Shown here one piece after another: positions 1 to 7,930 of a stretch of 11,575 bases of DNA. The stretch is taken from assembly GCA_034430275.1 (NCBI GenBank), contig DAOUEW010000184.1:1-11575 (forward strand). The letters run 5' to 3'. The notes below the pieces were generated by a model, which saw only the letters and a list, made by a program, of their open reading frames with translations, ran no database searches and was not told where the DNA came from. This DNA comes from JAUVXJ01 sp034430275 (GTDB lineage: Bacteria; Chloroflexota; Anaerolineae; UBA7937; B3-Chlor). The translations under genes were made by a program, and so were the position numbers. The stretch's first letter is position 1. Every line of letters begins with the position of its first letter.

Positions 1-1798
1 TGGTCCCGCCCACCGGCTCGGCGTCTCTTTGCCCCACGATCTGCGACCGGCCGTCCAGTACGTGGGTGAAGACCTTGTACCGTTGCTCGATGGTCTTGGA
101 CGCCTGCCAGAACAGGGTCAACTGGAGGATGTCACCGGCCTCTACCTCAGAGCTGGAGATGCTGTAGCCCAGCAGGGCTATCTCGTCGCCAAGCAAGAGA
201 TCGAGGGGATGCTGGATCTCTGCACTGACCTCGGCCTCAGGCACAGCATAGACGTCCAGACGCACGTTGCCGAACCACGAATCCATAGCCTTGAAGGTCC
301 GCTCATCCAGCCAACCCTCGATGAAGCGGCCGGGGTCGCTCTCCTCGGTGCCCCAGAAGAGCACGTAGAGGTGACGGTGCTGGGCCACGATCCGCCCCAG
401 GGTCTCCTCGGTCTTGGCCTGGTCCAGGGGGCGCTGGCCCGGCAGAGGATAGACGGGCAGGTCTCCCTCGTAGTAATAGGAGAAGATGTCCATCTGGCCC
501 GGGGCGTTCAGGATGATGGCATCGCCCTCTCGTCCTGCGGCGGTGATGTAGGAGATCATGCCCCGGTAGTCGTCGCGGGCGTACCGCTCGTCGAAGTAGT
601 AGTTCTTCAGCGCCGGAACGCTCGCGGCGATGACGGACAACAGGAGAGCAGCGGTGAGGGCGTAGCGGATGATGGTGGCGACCTGGAGTCCCGGCGGGGC
701 CCCGGCTTCGTCCGCCAGCCACTCTGCGCCTACTCCCCTGGCCAGCAAGAGATAGAAAGCGGGCGTGACCAGGAGCAGGAACTTGGGATCGTATGCCGGG
801 CGGCTGAGAGACAGGACGTACATCGTCAGAATAGGTAGACAGAGGTACAGCAGAGTGAAGGCCAGAGCGGCTAGGCGCGGTCGCGAGAGGAGGTGGGGTA
901 GACCTGGTCGGTTCTGTCCTGGAGCCCAGAAGACGAAGGGTAGAGCACCCACCAGCAGCAACAGGCCGAAGGCGAGCACGACGGGGGTGGTCCCCTGGTC
1001 CACCGAAAGGCCTAGACTGAAGATGCGGAGCAGTTCCTGCACCAGGAAGGAGAGGCTGAAGGACTCGCTGACGGCGGGCCAGGTGGTCAACTGCCCGCCT
1101 GCCAGGTTGAGCCAGGGCAGGTAGAGGGCCACGATGGTTAGCTGGGCGCCAACCCAGACGGCCAGGGTTCGTAGACGGCGAAGGGGTGGATAGACGATCA
1201 TCGCCAGTGCGTAAGAGAGGTTCGTCACCAGGGGCACGGTGAAGGCGAAGTAGTGGGTGTGCAGCGCAGCCGTGGTGAAGCAGACGTACAAGCCGGGGAA
1301 CAAGAGAAGCCTTGACCGGTCACGCCCGGTTTGGACCCACGTCCTCAGTGCTTTCACGAAGAACAGGACGGCCAGGGCCGCCCACAGGGAGACCAGGATG
1401 TACATCCTGGTCTCCTGGGAGTAGTAGATCTGGAAGGACGACGAGGCAGCCAGGAGCGCGGCTATGGATGCCGTGCGGCGAGAGAACAGATCCCGTCCCA
1501 GCAGGTAGGTGGCGAGAACGAGCGCTGTGCCGGCCAGTGCGGACAAGGATCGCAGGGCCAGCTCGGTGTTGCCGAAGAGGCCCACCCAGAAGTGCAGGAG
1601 ATAGTAGTACAGTGGAGGGTGGATGTCGTGGGAGGCGTCCCGGGTGATGGTGGACAGGCTCCGCAAGGCCAGAGCGGCGCTGTTCCCCTCATCCGCCCAG
1701 AGGCTCTGTCCATCGAGGCGGTAGAAGCGCAGAACCAGCGCCAGGAGCAGGATCAGGCCCAGGATCAGCCACTCAACCCAGGCTTGCCTTTGCTTCAT
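1..1798 (-). CDS. ArnT/PMT-type membrane glycosyltransferase (3' end beyond window)
   Basis: The reading frame is open from an ATG at 1798 to the left edge (599 codons), so the C-terminus is missing. The product is a polytopic membrane protein of the dolichyl-phosphate-mannosyltransferase/ArnT superfamily (GT-C fold), which moves a sugar from a lipid-phosphate donor to an extracytoplasmic acceptor. Visible signs are a first membrane helix at about residues 9-25, then the family's acidic pair in WADEGNS (D36, E37) in the first outer loop, the HPPLYYYLLHFW stretch (about 60-71), SQETRMY (127-133), repeated hydrophobic helices up to about residue 395, and YDPKFLLLVTPAFY (336-349). Residues from about 530 form a soluble tail (LLGYSISSSEVEAGDILQLTLFW), probably a beta-sandwich. 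The start overlaps the stop of the upstream hydrolase gene as ATGA, with a GAGGA ribosome site 8 nt before it, so the two are likely translationally coupled. The acceptor and donor are unknown. The family call is confident; the biological substrate is not. Confidence 0.88.
   Translation of the reverse strand, partial: MKQRQAWVEWLILGLILLLALVLRFYRLDGQSLWADEGNSAALALRSLSTITRDASHDIHPPLYYYLLHFWVGLFGNTELALRSLSALAGTALVLATYLLGRDLFSRRTASIAALLAASSSFQIYYSQETRMYILVSLWAALAVLFFVKALRTWVQTGRDRSRLLLFPGLYVCFTTAALHTHYFAFTVPLVTNLSYALAMIVYPPLRRLRTLAVWVGAQLTIVALYLPWLNLAGGQLTTWPAVSESFSLSFLVQELLRIFSLGLSVDQGTTPVVLAFGLLLLVGALPFVFWAPGQNRPGLPHLLSRPRLAALAFTLLYLCLPILTMYVLSLSRPAYDPKFLLLVTPAFYLLLARGVGAEWLADEAGAPPGLQVATIIRYALTAALLLSVIAASVPALKNYYFDERYARDDYRGMISYITAAGREGDAIILNAPGQMDIFSYYYEGDLPVYPLPGQRPLDQAKTEETLGRIVAQHRHLYVLFWGTEESDPGRFIEGWLDERTFKAMDSWFGNVRLDVYAVPEAEVSAEIQHPLDLLLGDEIALLGYSISSSEVEAGDILQLTLFWQASKTIEQRYKVFTHVLDGRSQIVGQRDAEPVGGT
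1388..1415. repeat. 28-bp perfect palindrome inside the glycosyltransferase gene
   Basis: Positions 1388-1401 (GGAGACCAGGATGT) are exactly the reverse complement of 1402-1415, giving 14-nt arms with no spacer. In mRNA this would form a 12-bp hairpin with a GTAC loop. It lies in the codons for the conserved SQETRMYILVS segment, so part of the sequence is constrained by protein function. No function is claimed. Confidence 0.9.
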
Positions 1799-3534
1799 CC
1801 TGGAGATCCTCTATGCGCCCAGTGCTGCCACAGTATATAGAGGATGGAGACTACCAGGCAAGCGAGGACTGAGCACGAGAGGCCGCGCCGGACCAGAAAA
1901 AGAGGACTATGGCGCACGATCAGACCGTCGATGGCAACCTGGCCACCGCCTTGTGTCGAGTCCGCTACGGTCAGGCGCGCCTCGTGGGTGCCCTCGGGGA
2001 GGCCGCCGACCAGGAGCATCTCGGTGGCGCACGAGGTCTCAAGAGCGCTGAGGTCCAACTGTGTGCGCTGCCCGTCGACGACCACCTCCAACTGGCCCGA
2101 GGTGACACGGCACACCGGCACCAGACTCAGATCGGTGCCCCAGAAGACGAAACTCAGGCTGTCGCCTGGATTTGCACTGGCCCGGTAAGCGCCCAGCACC
2201 GCATCGGCGTCTGCCACGTCCTCCCAGGCCCCCTCGTAGCGCAAGGCCCAGTGATCCTCTTGATGGTAGCCCAGCCCCAGGACGGGCTGTGCCGTGGCCT
2301 GTTCCTTCAAGGCATAGTACACCGGATGAGGGGAGAAGTCGGGCTCCATCATGCGGAAGTAGTAGAAGGCCTGGTCCTTCTCGTAATCGCCCGGCCTCTT
2401 GAAGAACCAGTAGCTCATCACGCCCATCCACGGCCACTCCATTTGGGCCCGCTGGTAGGCCCCGGCCGAATACGCGGCCTGGAGCTCCTCGCTGACCCGG
2501 CCGTAGTAGGGAAAGCCATCGAAATCACGAGGTAGCGCGTTCCAGCCGACCTCGGAGGCCCAGATGGCCTTGTTCGCGTCGCCATTCTGGACCATCAACT
2601 CGCGGATCAGCAGCACCCGGGAGAAGTTAGCGCGGTCCGGACTTGCGCGCCGGTCGGTAGGCCCGTTCCAGAGGCCGTAGCCCTGGACCGACAAGATGTC
2701 AAAGTAGTCCCTAGCCCCGGCGTCGTACATCCGTTGCAGGAAGATCAAGTCCTCCAGGTTGCTCTCCGTCCTCTCCGTGGTGGGCGCCAATCCTGCGGAC
2801 AGGATGACGGCTTCGCTGTCCGCCTCCTTGGCCCGCTGGTATGCCACCTTGAGCAGCTCGGTGTACGCTTCAGGATCGACGGCAGCCTCGCCCCATTCGG
2901 GATAGATGTTGGGTTCGTTCCAGATCTGGTAGTACTTGATCCGCCCCTTGTAGCGGCTGACCACCGCGTAGACGAAGTCGCCGTAGTCCGCATAGTTGTC
3001 GGGGGGTGCCAGTGTCCCCAGCTCGTTTCCGGCCGCCCGAGTCCACGCCGGTGGATTGTCGAGGCGGGCGATGATGCCCATCCCGTACTCCTCAGCCAGG
3101 TCCACTATGTGATCATACTTCTCCCACGAGGAGACGTCGCGACCTTCGCGGTGATCCTGAAACACACCCTTGCCCTCGATCTCGATGTCCTCCCAAGGGA
3201 ACTCTTGCCTGATCCACTTGAACCCGGCCTCGCTGATCAGCCGGAGAGTACGGTGGATCTTCCAGTCGTCCACCTCTTGCTCGAGGAAGGTGTTGATGCC
3301 ATAGGGGTTCATCCCTGTGTAGGCAACCGGTGCGTAGGGCTCGACGTCCAATGTGGGTGTCTCTATCTTGATCAGCAGCAGAGCGCCCAGCCCTTTGATC
3401 TGCTCCACCAGCTTCTGCTCGCCCGTCCAGTAACGCAGAGCGCTGGGGAGCGCACCCCACAAGTAGGCCCCAACGACGCAGGCGAGGAGGAAGAACAGGA
3501 GCACCATATAGAGGAGACGTCTCTTGTGAGACAC
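1795..3534 (-). CDS. Membrane-anchored clan GH-A-like glycoside hydrolase
   Basis: This 579-residue protein resembles the (beta/alpha)8 clan GH-A hydrolases (GH5/GH39/PslG-like 'cellulase family'), which cleave or modify polysaccharides. Counting from the chosen start, residues 7-26 form an N-terminal signal anchor after a KRR patch. The catalytic-domain-like part runs from about 70 to 415. It holds the acid/base motif IWNEPN (E207) and a candidate nucleophile in WASEVGW (E328), 121 residues apart, as expected for the clan. A small beta-rich region follows (about 455-540), and a second hydrophobic helix lies at about 552-569. This predicts an extracytoplasmic enzyme held at both ends. The frame can be extended to a TTG at 3555, but the GTG at 3534 is preferred because AAAGGA lies 9 nt before it and the predicted transcription start falls near 3560. 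The stop overlaps the next gene's ATG (ATGA). Substrate unknown; a role with the glycosyltransferase in making or trimming a surface glycan is inferred from context. Confidence 0.85.
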   Translation of the reverse strand: MSHKRRLLYMVLLFFLLACVVGAYLWGALPSALRYWTGEQKLVEQIKGLGALLLIKIETPTLDVEPYAPVAYTGMNPYGINTFLEQEVDDWKIHRTLRLISEAGFKWIRQEFPWEDIEIEGKGVFQDHREGRDVSSWEKYDHIVDLAEEYGMGIIARLDNPPAWTRAAGNELGTLAPPDNYADYGDFVYAVVSRYKGRIKYYQIWNEPNIYPEWGEAAVDPEAYTELLKVAYQRAKEADSEAVILSAGLAPTTERTESNLEDLIFLQRMYDAGARDYFDILSVQGYGLWNGPTDRRASPDRANFSRVLLIRELMVQNGDANKAIWASEVGWNALPRDFDGFPYYGRVSEELQAAYSAGAYQRAQMEWPWMGVMSYWFFKRPGDYEKDQAFYYFRMMEPDFSPHPVYYALKEQATAQPVLGLGYHQEDHWALRYEGAWEDVADADAVLGAYRASANPGDSLSFVFWGTDLSLVPVCRVTSGQLEVVVDGQRTQLDLSALETSCATEMLLVGGLPEGTHEARLTVADSTQGGGQVAIDGLIVRHSPLFLVRRGLSCSVLACLVVSILYILWQHWAHRGSPG

Positions 3535-3566
3535 GACCAAACATCCTTTCGCCAAATGATGCGACC

Positions 3567-3596
3567 ATTATACCCTTCCGGCTCGCGGAGTCGCAA
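3567..3596 (-). promoter_or_regulatory. Sigma-70-type promoter for the hydrolase/glycosyltransferase unit
   Basis: Read on the minus strand, TTGCGA (3596-3591) and a perfect TATAAT (3572-3567) are separated by 18 nt. The expected transcription start is near 3560, giving a leader of about 26 nt before the GTG start at 3534. The -35 box matches consensus at four of six bases. This position also argues against the upstream TTG at 3555 as the translation start. Confidence 0.65.
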
Positions 3597-3767
3597 GCAG
3601 TCGTGCCGCGCTGGCAGTATTCCTCAACGAGACGCACCCGCTCGGGGGAATCCGCGCATTTGCCGGCCGCGCAACCTTAAACTTCTGTGCTTGCAGCGTG
3701 GGACACGCCCGGCTCGGCGCCCGGACTCCGCAGGCCGTACGGCGGTCGAGGGCATCTTGGATTCGAG

Positions 3768-3802
3768 ATGTAGTGGTATCGTGCAGGCTGACGGTACTAC
3801 AT
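3768..3802. repeat. Spaced 7-bp inverted repeat between divergent promoters
   Basis: ATGTAGT (3768-3774) and its exact reverse complement ACTACAT (3796-3802) are separated by 21 bp, so the arm centres are 28 bp apart. The element lies between the two divergent promoters, about 70 bp before the rpoB -35. It could be an operator or a weak hairpin; arms this short can also arise by chance. Confidence 0.35.
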
Positions 3803-3871
3803 ATCGGGCGGTAGATAGAGGTGAGCGGTGGCGATGGTGGGAGATGGTGTATGGAATGCCGTGGGGGGAAC

Positions 3872-3901
3872 TTGACGGGAATGGCCATATTGTGGTATAA
3901 T
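3872..3901 (+). promoter_or_regulatory. rpoB promoter, extended -10
   Basis: TTGACG (3872-3877), an 18-nt spacer and TATAAT (3896-3901) preceded by TGG (3893-3895) form a near-consensus housekeeping promoter with an extended -10. The predicted start near 3908 gives a leader of about 50 nt before the rpoB ATG. It has the same hexamers and TGn element as the rpsL promoter, fitting coordinated growth-linked expression. Confidence 0.82.
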
Positions 3902-3941
3902 GTTTATTTGGCATTGCGAGATCGCTCGCAAATATCACTTG

Positions 3942-3949
3942 AGGGGGTG
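3942..3949 (+). promoter_or_regulatory. rpoB ribosome binding site
   Basis: AGGGGGTG differs by one base from the ideal AGGAGGTG and lies 9 nt before the ATG at 3959. It decides the rpoB start: the frame is open further upstream, but every earlier start lies within or before the promoter or lacks a ribosome site. Confidence 0.7.
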
Positions 3950-3958
3950 TATCGCTCC

Positions 3959-6900
3959 ATGGCTGAAGACAGAGAGCCTTCATCTGCCGGCCGCAATCCC
4001 GGAGACCCGAGAGGGACAGCTCCAAGCGCGCAGAGAACTCTATTCGATCTTGAGTCTACGACGATCGCTGACTCCCGGCATTCCGGGGATAGGCGCAAGA
4101 GCTATGCCCGCATAACCGAAATCCATCCCCTTCCTCGGCTCATCGACGTTCAGGTACGCTCCTTCGACTGGTTCAAAGAGGATGGGCTGCGCGAGCTATT
4201 CGAAGAGACCTTCCCCATCAAGAGCTATAATGGCAAGATGAAGCTCGAGCTCCTCGACTATCGGTTCGAGGAGGCCCCCTACAGCGAGCAGGAATGCCGG
4301 GTCATGGACATGACGTATTCGGCTCCTCTCCACATTAGGGCCGCGCTGGTCAATGAGCAAGGCGAGCGACTCGAGCAGGACGTGTACATGGGGAATTTCC
4401 CCTTGATGACCAACAACGCCACCTTCATCATCAATGGAGCCGAGCGAGTGGTCGTCAGCCAGTTGATACGTTCGTCGGGCATCTATTTTACCGTTGAAGA
4501 GGATCGTAAGAGCGGCAGACAGCTCTGTATGGCCAAACTCATCCCTTCCAGGGGGGCCTGGCTGGAGTTCGAGACCACCAAGAAGAACGTGATATCGGTC
4601 AAGGTAGACCGCAAGCGTAAGATTCCGGTCACGGTGCTCTTGCGGGCCCTGGCCGCCGTCTCGGCAGGGGATGAGGATACGCTCGAGGGAAGGCTTAGCG
4701 AGGGCAGCGACGAGGAGCTTCATGCGCTTTTCGAGCACTGTGACAACATGCCCGAGCGGGGCTACCTGGAGGCCACCATCGACAAGGACCCCACCAAGAA
4801 CGCAGAAGACGCGGTGGTGGAGTTCTTCCGGAGAATGCGGCCCGGAGATCCTCCCAACCTGGACAACGCCAAGAGGTATCTGGAGTCCCTCCTGTTCAAC
4901 GCTCGCCGCTACGATCTGGCCAAGGTGGGGCGGTACAAGCTGAACAAGAGACTGGAACTGTCCTTCCCACTCGACCAGTTGACTTTGACCAAGATGGATC
5001 TGGTCAAGGTGGTGGAGCGGATCATTCTCATCAACAACGGCGTTGACGGTGCGGACGACATAGACGACCTGGGCAACAGAAGGGTGAAAACCGTCGGCGA
5101 ACTGATCCAGAATCAGTTGCGCATCGGATTCCTGCGTATGGAACGTGTGGTCAAAGAGCGCATGAGCACCAAGGACCCATCGCAGATCACCCCTCTGACC
5201 CTGATCAACATCAGACCCGTCGTGGCGGCGGTCAGGGAGTTCTTCGGGGGCAGCCAACTCTCCCAGTTTATGGACCAGACCAATCCGTTGGCCGAGCTTA
5301 CCCACAAGCGGCGTCTCTCGGCTCTGGGTCCCGGGGGCTTGCGACGAGAGCGGGCTGGGTTCGATGTGCGTGACGTGCACGACAGCCACTACGGGCGCAT
5401 CTGCCCCATAGAGACGCCTGAGGGCCCGAACATTGGGCTCATTGGTTCACTGGCCACGTATGCCGAGATCAACGAGTATGGCTTCATCGAGACGCCCTAC
5501 CGCAAGGTGATCAACGTCATTCCCAACGACTTCCACACTCTGGTGGGCAAGACTCTGCGCGAGGATGTTACCGACCCTGAGTCGGGGGAGCTCGTGGCCA
5601 CGGCCGGGACCTTGATCAGTCCTGCGGTGGCGGAGTTGATAGTTGAGCTTCCTCTCGATCAGGTGGCTATTCGCCCCATCGCCACGCGCGACATCGTGTA
5701 CATGCCGGCCGACGAGGAAGAGAAACACGTCATCGCTCAGGCCAACGCCAAGCTGGATGACAATGGCTCGCTGGTAGAGGATCGGATCTCGACACGGAGC
5801 CGGCGGGAGTACCTGATAGAGCCCGCGGACCAGGTGGACTACATGGACGTGTCGCCCAAGCAGATCGTGAGCGTGTCCGCCGCGCTGATCCCGTTCCTGG
5901 AGCATGACGACGCCAACCGTGCCCTGATGGGCTCCAACATGCAGCGGCAGGCAGTGCCGCTCATCGTGCCAGAATCTCCCTCCGTCGGCACCGGCATAGA
6001 GCGCCAGGCCGCACTGGACTCCGGTCAGGTCGTGATTGCGCTGGAGGCTGGCCAGGTAGCCAGTTCCACGTCGACCGAGATCGTGGTCGAAGGCAAGAGT
6101 GGATCCCGGACGTACCCGCTACGTCGTTACAACCGTTCCAACCAGGGCACCTGCATCGACCAACGGCCCATAGTTCGCAAGGGAGACTACGTACAGAGGG
6201 GAGATGTTCTGGCCGACAGCTCTTCCACGGAGAGCGGAGAACTGGCGCTGGGTCAGAACGTGCTCGTAGCCTTTCTGTCCTGGGAGGGACACAACTTCGA
6301 AGATGCGGTGGTCATCAGCGAGAGTCTGGTGCGCCAGGACAAGTTCTCTTCGGTGCACATCGAGAAGCACGAGATACAGGCGCGAAGCACCAAGCTGGGG
6401 CCCGAGGAGATCACTCGTGACATACCGAACGTGGGTGAGGAGGCCCTGAAGAATCTCGACGAAGAGGGGATCGTTTGCATTGGCGCTGAGGTCAATCCTG
6501 GGGACGTACTGGTAGGCAAGATAACCCCCAAGGGCGAGACAGATCTGACCCCGGAGGAGAAGCTGCTGCGGGCCATTTTCGGAGAGAAGGCCCGGGAGGT
6601 CAGAGACTCGTCTCTACGCCTGCCTCATGGCGAGCGGGGCAAGGTCGTGGACGTCAGAACCTTCACGCGGGACGACAGTCACGACCTGCCTGCTGGCGTC
6701 GAGAAGCTGGTGCGGGTGAGCACCGCGCACCTGTCCAAGGTGACTGAGGGCGACAAGATGGCCGGGCGCCACGGCAACAAGGGCGTAATCTCCAAGGTTG
6801 TGCCCATCGAGGATATGCCTTTCATGGCGGACGGAACTCCCATCGAGATCATTCTCAACCCTCTGGGTGTCCCTAGCCGCATGAATATCGGACAGATCCT

Positions 6901-7930
6901 GGAGACCCACCTGGGTTGGGCTGCGGATCGCCTGGGCTTCAGGGCCATGTCCCCTGTCTTCGACGGCGCGGATGAGGAAGAGATCACCGCCGAACTGGCT
7001 CGCGCCTGGCTGATCGATTGGGCCTGGAAGAAAGCGTCCGAGCAGGCCTGGGAATGGTTGAGAGACCAGGAGTACGAGTTCGAGCAGTTGAGCGACGACC
7101 GGGAAGCTCGTTCCCTCTACTTGACCCACTGGCTGGGAGAGAGTGGATACGATCTCGAACGGTTGCTATCCGACGACATGTATGCCCGGCGCAGCGTCTT
7201 GGCTCAGACACTGACGGAATTGGGGTACGACCCGCAGCAAGTGCTCGTTTTCGAGGACGACACGAGCGCCTACGCGGACAAGCAGGAGGCCGACAACCTC
7301 GCTCACCGCACGTGTCTGCGCCTGTGGATGCAGGAGCTCGGCTTCCCGACGGACGAGCTTGAGGACCACGAACTGGGGGAGGCAGCAGGGAAAGTCAGCC
7401 TGGAGACGGGCCAGCCTATTCCGACGTGGGGCAAGATGGTTCTCCACGACGGGAAGACCGGCGAGCCTTTCGATCAGCCGGTGACGGTGGGGATCATCAG
7501 CATGATGAAGCTGGCCCATTTGGTGGAGGACAAAGTCCACGCCCGATCCACAGGCCCCTATTCCCTCGTTACTCAGCAACCGCTGGGTGGTAAGGCTCAG
7601 TTTGGCGGGCAGCGCTTCGGCGAGATGGAGGTCTGGGCTCTGGAAGCGTACGGTGCGGCTCACACGCTACAGGAAATGCTCACTGTGAAGTCCGACGACG
7701 TGACAGGTAGAGTCCAAACCTACCAGGCGATAGTCAAGGGCCAGAAGCACGGTCCACCCGGAATACCCGAGTCCTTCCGCGTACTGGTCAAGGAGTTCCA
7801 GAGTCTAGGGCTTGCTGTCGAGGTCATCGACAAGGCTGGCAAGCGGTATGAATTCGGCAAGGATGACGGAGTGGACAGGGATTCGCGGCTGCGTCTGGAG
7901 CCGGGCTTTCCAAGCGAGTTACGTGTTTGA
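3959..7930 (+). CDS. rpoB: DNA-directed RNA polymerase subunit beta
   Basis: This 1323-residue protein is the beta subunit of RNA polymerase, which forms one pincer of the catalytic cleft with beta'. Conserved blocks are in order: the start of the beta core at about 50 (ARITEIHPLPRLIDVQVRSF), the rifampicin-pocket segment at 430-456, EDAVVISE (E781, D782), GDKMAGRHGNKG (931-942, active-site lysines K933 and K941), and the C-terminal block from HARSTGPYSLVTQQPLGG through GEMEVWALEAYG (about 1195-1232). Rifampicin-contact positions equivalent to E. coli Q513, D516, H526, R529, S531 and L533 are all the sensitive type. Odd features are an N-terminal extension of roughly 48 residues rich in Ser/Arg/Pro, a segment at 1010-1157 about 130 residues longer than usual, and HLSKV where a KR[KR]I-like stretch normally precedes the GDKMAGRHGNKG motif. 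The flap region is short, without the large E. coli insert. rpoC does not follow, and rplJ-rplL do not precede. Confidence 0.98.
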   Translation: MAEDREPSSAGRNPGDPRGTAPSAQRTLFDLESTTIADSRHSGDRRKSYARITEIHPLPRLIDVQVRSFDWFKEDGLRELFEETFPIKSYNGKMKLELLDYRFEEAPYSEQECRVMDMTYSAPLHIRAALVNEQGERLEQDVYMGNFPLMTNNATFIINGAERVVVSQLIRSSGIYFTVEEDRKSGRQLCMAKLIPSRGAWLEFETTKKNVISVKVDRKRKIPVTVLLRALAAVSAGDEDTLEGRLSEGSDEELHALFEHCDNMPERGYLEATIDKDPTKNAEDAVVEFFRRMRPGDPPNLDNAKRYLESLLFNARRYDLAKVGRYKLNKRLELSFPLDQLTLTKMDLVKVVERIILINNGVDGADDIDDLGNRRVKTVGELIQNQLRIGFLRMERVVKERMSTKDPSQITPLTLINIRPVVAAVREFFGGSQLSQFMDQTNPLAELTHKRRLSALGPGGLRRERAGFDVRDVHDSHYGRICPIETPEGPNIGLIGSLATYAEINEYGFIETPYRKVINVIPNDFHTLVGKTLREDVTDPESGELVATAGTLISPAVAELIVELPLDQVAIRPIATRDIVYMPADEEEKHVIAQANAKLDDNGSLVEDRISTRSRREYLIEPADQVDYMDVSPKQIVSVSAALIPFLEHDDANRALMGSNMQRQAVPLIVPESPSVGTGIERQAALDSGQVVIALEAGQVASSTSTEIVVEGKSGSRTYPLRRYNRSNQGTCIDQRPIVRKGDYVQRGDVLADSSSTESGELALGQNVLVAFLSWEGHNFEDAVVISESLVRQDKFSSVHIEKHEIQARSTKLGPEEITRDIPNVGEEALKNLDEEGIVCIGAEVNPGDVLVGKITPKGETDLTPEEKLLRAIFGEKAREVRDSSLRLPHGERGKVVDVRTFTRDDSHDLPAGVEKLVRVSTAHLSKVTEGDKMAGRHGNKGVISKVVPIEDMPFMADGTPIEIILNPLGVPSRMNIGQILETHLGWAADRLGFRAMSPVFDGADEEEITAELARAWLIDWAWKKASEQAWEWLRDQEYEFEQLSDDREARSLYLTHWLGESGYDLERLLSDDMYARRSVLAQTLTELGYDPQQVLVFEDDTSAYADKQEADNLAHRTCLRLWMQELGFPTDELEDHELGEAAGKVSLETGQPIPTWGKMVLHDGKTGEPFDQPVTVGIISMMKLAHLVEDKVHARSTGPYSLVTQQPLGGKAQFGGQRFGEMEVWALEAYGAAHTLQEMLTVKSDDVTGRVQTYQAIVKGQKHGPPGIPESFRVLVKEFQSLGLAVEVIDKAGKRYEFGKDDGVDRDSRLRLEPGFPSELRV
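6986..7429 (+). other. RpoB lineage insert with degenerate tandem repeats
   Basis: This is residues 1010-1157 of RpoB, between VFDGADEEEI and GKMVLHDGKTGEPF. E. coli beta has roughly 15 residues between these blocks. The segment is Trp- and acid-rich and predicted helical. It shows a recurring pattern of a hydrophobic pair, about seven residues with Gly-Tyr/Phe, then Leu and acidic residues: WLRDQEYEFEQLSDD (from 1033), WLGESGYDLERLLSDD (from 1058), TLTELGYDPQQVL (from 1084) and WMQELGFPTDEL (from 1123). Spacings are 25, 26 and 39 residues. It is not an intein: there is no Cys/Ser N-terminal splice block and no terminal His-Asn. The reading frame and codon use continue smoothly. Confidence 0.75.

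Larger units (their letters stand above)
3535..3958. other. Divergent intergenic region, 424 bp, no gene seen
   Basis: This stretch separates the leftward glycan genes from rightward rpoB. It holds one promoter for each direction (entered separately), a spaced 7-bp inverted repeat, and a G-rich plus-strand stretch at about 3819-3868 with many GG pairs and one run of six G, directly before the rpoB -35. Open frames across it overlap promoters and look like chance. I see no rplL or other ribosomal-protein gene, no tRNA, and no terminator. Confidence 0.75.

Noticed and set aside
3535..3555. TTG at 3555 as the hydrolase start
   Set aside because: It would leave a leader of only about 5 nt after the predicted transcription start and has no ribosome site. 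The GTG at 3534 has AAAGGA at the right distance.
2734..3900. 388-residue plus-strand open frame over the hydrolase gene
   Set aside because: It overlaps the well-supported hydrolase on the other strand and both divergent promoters, and has no recognisable domain.
3821..3958. Longer rpoB with a start at 3821 (46 extra residues)
   Set aside because: This extension runs through the rpoB promoter and predicted transcription start and has no ribosome site. The ATG at 3959 has AGGGGGTG 9 nt upstream.
4196..5389. 397-residue minus-strand open frame inside rpoB
   Set aside because: It is antisense to a perfectly conserved gene in GC-rich DNA, with His/Val/Leu-rich shadow composition and no family resemblance.
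5944..5962. 7-bp hairpin AGCGGCA/TGCCGCT inside rpoB
   Set aside because: It is short, lies in conserved coding sequence, and one of this size is expected by chance in GC-rich DNA.
6986..7429. Intein or fused beta' segment as explanation of the RpoB insert
   Set aside because: There are no splice-junction residues or homing-endonuclease blocks, and no beta' motifs such as NADFDGDQM.
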